A stretch of 35,855 nt of DNA from an uncultured Clostridia bacterium (GTDB taxonomy: Bacteria > Bacillota > Clostridia > TANB77 > CAG-508). Every line of letters begins with the position of its first letter. Position 1 is the first letter of the stretch. Positions 31,987 through 35,855 of the stretch are shown here, in pieces. The stretch spans positions 1 to 35,855 of the forward strand of contig CALXND010000009.1 of assembly GCA_944389655.1 (NCBI GenBank), in the 5' to 3' direction. A program made the position numbers and the translations under genes. The notes under the pieces were generated by a model that saw only the letters and a program-made list of their open reading frames with translations, was not told the origin of the DNA and did not search any database.

Positions 31987-34084
31987 CTTTCTCTCCATTT
32001 CCTTTTTCTATTGTATCCCTATCAGTCATTAATTCTTTTTTAATACTTGAATTATTAATTGCTGAAATCAATGCTTCATCTCCAATTATCTTTTCAAACT
32101 CTATATTGGTAGGTATTCTCCCTGCTTGACTATCTTCTAATCCTTTTATATGAGCTTCTTTTAAAAACTCTCCATAATTCTTCGCTATTAATTCATCTTC
32201 TTTTCCAGAATCTTTTATTTGAACATTTACACTTTTGGCAAAATCTTCTAGTAGTTTATATAATCTTCGTGCTGTTATAGATACCTTAAAATTTACTGTT
32301 TTATCCTCGTCTTTATCTATATCTTCAAATATAAAAACTATTTTTGAAAAATCTTTAGAATCTAATGCTTTACTATAATCTGCACTATAATTTCCATGTT
32401 CAAGAGAATTCCTCATATGTCTAAAAAAATTCGCTGAATCTTTATACACAATTTTTTTCTTCAATAGTTCTTCATTAATATTCTGTAATTTTATGCTTAA
32501 ATCGCTAATTAGATAGCTCTTTTCACTCTTTTTACAATACTTTGATAAAATCTCATTAAATCTATTAAATACATCATTTTGTTCTTCTGTTGGATTTTGA
32601 TATTCCTTCATTAATCCATTTAACGTTATTAAAATTTCATCTTCAGATAAATTCAAACTCGAATCTTCATTCACTATCTTCCTAGAAATAGCCGATAATA
32701 CATAATTAACGTCAATATTTTCTGTCTTTTGATTTATACTATCTATAATTTTTGATTTATTTGGATTTTTATCATTTGCATTAAGTAATTTCATTTTAGT
32801 TGCAATAAGTTTTAGGTTGCTATATAAATTTTCCTCTTCTGATTTCTTTTTATTAATCAAATCCTCATCAAATATTTCAACAATTTTCTCTTTTTTCTCC
32901 TTAGGGTTAGAAAAAACAGGATTTATTCCATCTAAATTTATATCTTTAAATTCAAAAAACTCATTATCTTTACTATTTTTATTTACCTCTCTAGCATATC
33001 CGAGACAATAATTAGTATAGCTTAATAGCATATCATGATATAAAAATGGTGTTTCAAACATTAAATCCATCAATAGTTTATCAAATTCATTATTATTATA
33101 ATCATCATATATTCCGCCTACTAAATTGGAATAAGCAATTGAATTCATTGTATTACAATAATTTCCACCATCCAAACTCACTATGTCAGAAATTATTCTG
33201 CCCCTAGTTTGATTATTAAATTTATTATCCCAAACTCCAATGCCAATAAATTTTATATATTTTTTTAATAATTCTTTTTCATCATTTTGAATTTGAACCT
33301 TATTTGTATGATAATCATTCTCGCCTGATAATTTATATCTATTTAGCATATATTCAGTAATTTTTTCAGTATCTACCTTCGGCATTCCTAAATTTGTTTG
33401 CAAAAATTTTGCAAAGTTATAAAACAATTTTAACGTATCCGACTCAGAAAGATTTGAATTATTAAACATCTCTATTTTTACTTTTTCAAAATCTGAAAGG
33501 ACTTTATCAATGTTAGCATTGTTCTTAACTCTTAAATCTTTAGGTAGTAAAAGCAAATTATATAATTTATTTTCAGCACTAGCAATTTCATAATACTTCA
33601 TAGCTATTTTTAAGAAATCTGTATAAGTAAATTTTCCCTTTATCTTTCCGTTATCTATTTCTAAATAAAATGGTTCTTCCTCAAAATACGGAAAATAAAT
33701 TCCATTTATACCCTTTGTTTTTTTACATTTACTTTCATCAATGCAAATCTTAAAATCTGCATGTGCCAAACAATTTCTTATTTGTTTTTTCTTGTCAACA
33801 TTTTTATCTATGAGTTCAATATTCTCTACTGATTGTAAACTTGATAACATTTCATTAATCAGTTCAGTGTTACTGCTTTTTTCTTCAAATCTAGCAATAT
33901 ATAAACTTAATAAATTAATATTATTTATTAAGATATTTATTGTATTGCGTAATGAATTTTGTATATCAGCTTCTACATTTTTTTGTGCAATAGCAGGATT
34001 TTTATTATTTTCTATGTATTTCAGCATATTTTTATAATATCTAATTTGACTATTAAAACTTTCTAGCTTCTCTACATGAATCAT
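31979..34084 (-). CDS. Large unknown protein with two HEPN-type RNxxxH motifs
   Basis: A 701-residue, mostly helical, soluble protein without a recognisable named family. Two segments fit the HEPN ribonuclease signature R-x4-6-H: KQIRNCLAHADF (R103, H108) and FFRHMRNSLEHGNYSADY (R558, H563). After each there is a strand-rich stretch and then a helix (FTYTDFLKIAMKYYEI; VSITARRLYKLLEDFA), as in many HEPN domains. The 450 residues between are helical with no visible catalytic motif, and Lys/Glu/Asn-rich loops lie around 390-420 and 440-455. The termini hold no signal peptide. GAGGAG is 9 bases before the ATG. The gene is 21 bases after the flavoprotein gene and overlaps the next small gene. RNase activity and a defence role are inferences; a non-catalytic HEPN scaffold is the alternative. 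Confidence 0.7.
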   Translation of the reverse strand: MIHVEKLESFNSQIRYYKNMLKYIENNKNPAIAQKNVEADIQNSLRNTINILINNINLLSLYIARFEEKSSNTELINEMLSSLQSVENIELIDKNVDKKKQIRNCLAHADFKICIDESKCKKTKGINGIYFPYFEEEPFYLEIDNGKIKGKFTYTDFLKIAMKYYEIASAENKLYNLLLLPKDLRVKNNANIDKVLSDFEKVKIEMFNNSNLSESDTLKLFYNFAKFLQTNLGMPKVDTEKITEYMLNRYKLSGENDYHTNKVQIQNDEKELLKKYIKFIGIGVWDNKFNNQTRGRIISDIVSLDGGNYCNTMNSIAYSNLVGGIYDDYNNNEFDKLLMDLMFETPFLYHDMLLSYTNYCLGYAREVNKNSKDNEFFEFKDINLDGINPVFSNPKEKKEKIVEIFDEDLINKKKSEEENLYSNLKLIATKMKLLNANDKNPNKSKIIDSINQKTENIDVNYVLSAISRKIVNEDSSLNLSEDEILITLNGLMKEYQNPTEEQNDVFNRFNEILSKYCKKSEKSYLISDLSIKLQNINEELLKKKIVYKDSANFFRHMRNSLEHGNYSADYSKALDSKDFSKIVFIFEDIDKDEDKTVNFKVSITARRLYKLLEDFAKSVNVQIKDSGKEDELIAKNYGEFLKEAHIKGLEDSQAGRIPTNIEFEKIIGDEALISAINNSSIKKELMTDRDTIEKGNGEKDD

Positions 34085-34105
34085 AAATTTTTTCTCCTCT
34101 GTTTA

Positions 34106-35527
34106 TTATTTTTTACTCAAGTTTCTCGCCATTTGTACTCCAGATGCTGATGCCATCATTAATCCTCTTGTCATTCCACCACCATCACCTATAGAATATA
34201 ATCCTTTTACACTTGTTGCAAAATTCTTATCTATTACTACCTTATTGCTATAGAATTTTATTTCTGGTGCATATAATAAATTTTCTGGATTTGCGAATCC
34301 CTCTATTATTTTATCCATACTTCTTATAAACTCAAGGATATCTGTCATTGTTCTATATCCTAGAGAAAATGTTATATCTCCTGCCACTGCTGATTTTAAA
34401 GTTGGTTTAATTTTGTTATTTTTTAGCTCTTCCCCCCACGTTCTTTTTCCTCTATAAATATCTCCTAATCTTTGAACCACAATGTTTCCGGCACCCAATT
34501 CATTTAAATTTTTCGCTATATTTCTTCCATACTCAATTGGTTTATCAAATGGATGTGTAAAATGATGTGATACTAAAATAGCTAAATTAGTTTGATTGCT
34601 CTTTTTATCTTTATATGAATGCCCATTAACTAAATTCATGTCTTCATCATATACTTCTGATGAAACAAATCCACTTGGATTTTGGCAAAAAGTTCTAACT
34701 TTATCTTTATATGGTCCTGGATACCCTATAAACTTTCCTTCATACATATATGTATTTATATCCTTCATTACTTCATCAGAAAGTTCATACCTTACGCCAA
34801 TATCTACTACTCCTGCTTCTGTTTTTATATTATGTTTATTACACATGTCTACTAGCCAATTTGCACCTTTTCTTCCTACTGCCATTATAATATTTTTACC
34901 ATATATTTTTTCTTGTTTATTTTCTTTTATATTATTAACAATTATTCCTTTTGCTTCGTTATTTTCTATTATTAGATCTTTTACTTCTGTTTCAAACATT
35001 AAATCAACATTATGGTTTTCTAAATAGTTTTCTAGTTTTTTATATAATTCATGTGCTTTTTCTGTTCCTAAATGTCTTATTGGTATGTCTATTAATGTTA
35101 TTTCTTCCTTTTTAGCTTTTCTCTTTATCTCATCAATTTCATTTTTATATCTCGTACCTTCTAGTTTTGGATCAGCTCCAAAATCTAAATATATTTTATC
35201 TGTATAATCAATTAACTTTTTTGTTTCCTCTACTCCTACGTATTTATGTAGCTCTCCTCCTACATAAAAATCTTTATCTTCTTTGTTATATAGTGATAAT
35301 TTTCCATCCGAAAATGCTCCTGCCCCTGAAAATCCACTTGTAATGTTACAAAATGGTTTACATTTTACGCATTTTCCTATTGTTTCTATAGGACAATTTC
35401 TATCTTCAACACGTTTTCCTTGCTCTACTAGCAGTATTCTTTTGTTTTGATTTTTTTGTATCATTTCATATGCAAAAAATATTGATCCTGGTCCCATTCC
35501 CACAACAATCGCATCATAATTTTCCAC
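34106..35527 (-). CDS. FAD-dependent oxidoreductase, COG2509 type
   Basis: About 473 residues. The N-terminus carries the FAD-binding DAIVVGMGPGSIFFAYE, and NIIMAVGRKGANW and the C-terminal GLYSIGDGGGMTRGL are further flavin-binding parts. The cysteine group CPIETIGKCVKCKPFCNI followed by TSGFSGAGAFSDGKLSLY is the signature of uncharacterised FAD-dependent dehydrogenases of COG2509. An ATG at 35539 is in frame but AAAAGG touches it, leaving no spacing; the GTG at 35527, with the same site about 11 bases away, gives a family-like N-terminus and is preferred. Substrate unknown. Three 11-base repeats lie just upstream. Confidence 0.87.
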   Translation of the reverse strand: MENYDAIVVGMGPGSIFFAYEMIQKNQNKRILLVEQGKRVEDRNCPIETIGKCVKCKPFCNITSGFSGAGAFSDGKLSLYNKEDKDFYVGGELHKYVGVEETKKLIDYTDKIYLDFGADPKLEGTRYKNEIDEIKRKAKKEEITLIDIPIRHLGTEKAHELYKKLENYLENHNVDLMFETEVKDLIIENNEAKGIIVNNIKENKQEKIYGKNIIMAVGRKGANWLVDMCNKHNIKTEAGVVDIGVRYELSDEVMKDINTYMYEGKFIGYPGPYKDKVRTFCQNPSGFVSSEVYDEDMNLVNGHSYKDKKSNQTNLAILVSHHFTHPFDKPIEYGRNIAKNLNELGAGNIVVQRLGDIYRGKRTWGEELKNNKIKPTLKSAVAGDITFSLGYRTMTDILEFIRSMDKIIEGFANPENLLYAPEIKFYSNKVVIDKNFATSVKGLYSIGDGGGMTRGLMMASASGVQMARNLSKK

Positions 35528-35558
35528 TCTATCACACATCCTTTTCGAATTATTTTTG

Positions 35559-35591
35559 GCTCTGTCACTGCTCTGTCATTACTTTGTCAAT
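35559..35591. repeat. Three tandem 11-base repeats upstream of the flavoprotein gene
   Basis: GCTCTGTCACT, GCTCTGTCATT and ACTTTGTCAAT follow one another without gaps (on the minus strand TGACA recurs every 11 bases). The spacing is one helical turn, as for a binding site array. They lie 20-64 bases before the candidate starts. Confidence 0.5.
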
Positions 35592-35855
35592 TTATATTTT
35601 TCAGTGTTTCCAACACTTTCAATAGTTTTATTATCAACGAATTTTTTATACTCTTCTTGATATAGTTTACTACATTAAGAATCCAAAAGCAACTACAGCA
35701 AGCCAATTTCTCTATTTTTTAAAAAAGGATTTTAATTCAGATACAAAAAAATCAACCTGTTACAGTCGATTCAATCATTGGTTCTATAATATTAGTTGGG
35801 GTGAAAAAAACTCCAACTATTTTTTATATAAAATAGTGCATTTATCCAAAATACC
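35592..35855. other. Right-end region without an assignable gene
   Basis: No frame with a start codon and binding site is seen. On the minus strand a short tail (QEEYKKFVDNKTIESVGNT, ending in TAA near 35583) could be the end of a decayed gene. On the plus strand a frame without an ATG stays open from about 35630 to the edge. A hairpin at 35793-35819 (TAGTTGGGG against CTCCAACTA, one mismatch) is followed by six T residues and looks like a plus-strand terminator. Confidence 0.35.
35793..35826 (+). terminator. Possible plus-strand terminator near the right edge
   Basis: A 9-bp stem with one mismatch (TAGTTGGGG and CTCCAACTA), a 9-base A-rich loop and a run of T residues. No clear gene on the plus strand precedes it inside the window. 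Confidence 0.4.

Noticed and set aside
31979..34084. Cas13 or another CRISPR effector
   Set aside because: Two R-x4-H sites in one chain recall Cas13, but no repeat-spacer array, cas1/cas2 gene or recognisable Cas13 core is in the window, and 701 residues is shorter than known Cas13 proteins. Kept only as a dual-HEPN candidate.

Overview
The window comes from a low-GC, AT-rich Gram-positive bacterium, most likely an uncultured or commensal clostridial Bacillota. The evidence is: strong GGAGG-type ribosome binding sites on nearly every gene; a meso-diaminopimelate route through LL-diaminopimelate aminotransferase and DapF; TagF/TarI-type wall polymer genes; and TmcAL (YlbM), which is typical of Firmicutes. 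No rRNA, tRNA, CRISPR array or intact insertion sequence was seen. Most genes lie on the minus strand.

Positions 1-12957 (minus strand) hold a cell-envelope polymer region. In transcription order it has a DUF362 ferredoxin-type protein, an SDR reductase, an extended SDR, a TagF-like transferase, a large DUF6020-like membrane protein overlapping a polyprenyl-phosphate-type GT2, two more TagF-like transferases, a TarI-type cytidylyltransferase, an extended SDR, and a GT2-like protein cut by the window edge. Together they look able to make a CDP-activated polyol phosphate, polymerise it into a teichoic-acid-like chain and decorate the chain. Positions 13054-14977 (plus strand) hold a divergently transcribed GT4 glycosyltransferase and a PlsC-type acyltransferase, probably for a glycolipid or lipid anchor.

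Positions 14999-27587 (minus strand) are mainly housekeeping: a small unknown protein, a decayed Hsp20 gene, a YgjP-like metallopeptidase, an RNA m5C methyltransferase, a CDF metal exporter, an ABC-2 exporter pair, a PF06541 membrane protein, Dps, a TVP38/VTT protein, an unknown anchored protein, and the overlapping set tmcAL-coaE-dinB. Positions 27670-31530 hold rnhA, a long imperfect palindrome of about 298 bp, LL-diaminopimelate aminotransferase with a structured GC-richer leader, dapF, and an unknown plus-strand gene with its own promoter and terminator.

Positions 31564-35539 (minus strand) hold a COG2509-type flavoprotein, then a 701-residue unknown protein with two RNxxxH motifs (R103-H108 and R558-H563) 455 residues apart. 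It overlaps a small gene of a recurrent clostridial family of unknown function. I read the large protein as a dual-HEPN candidate ribonuclease, and it is the best candidate here for an undescribed system. Three copies of a GGGG-N-CTG-N-CCCC palindrome are also dispersed in the window. One is inside the start of a coding region and one lies between a good promoter and its gene.
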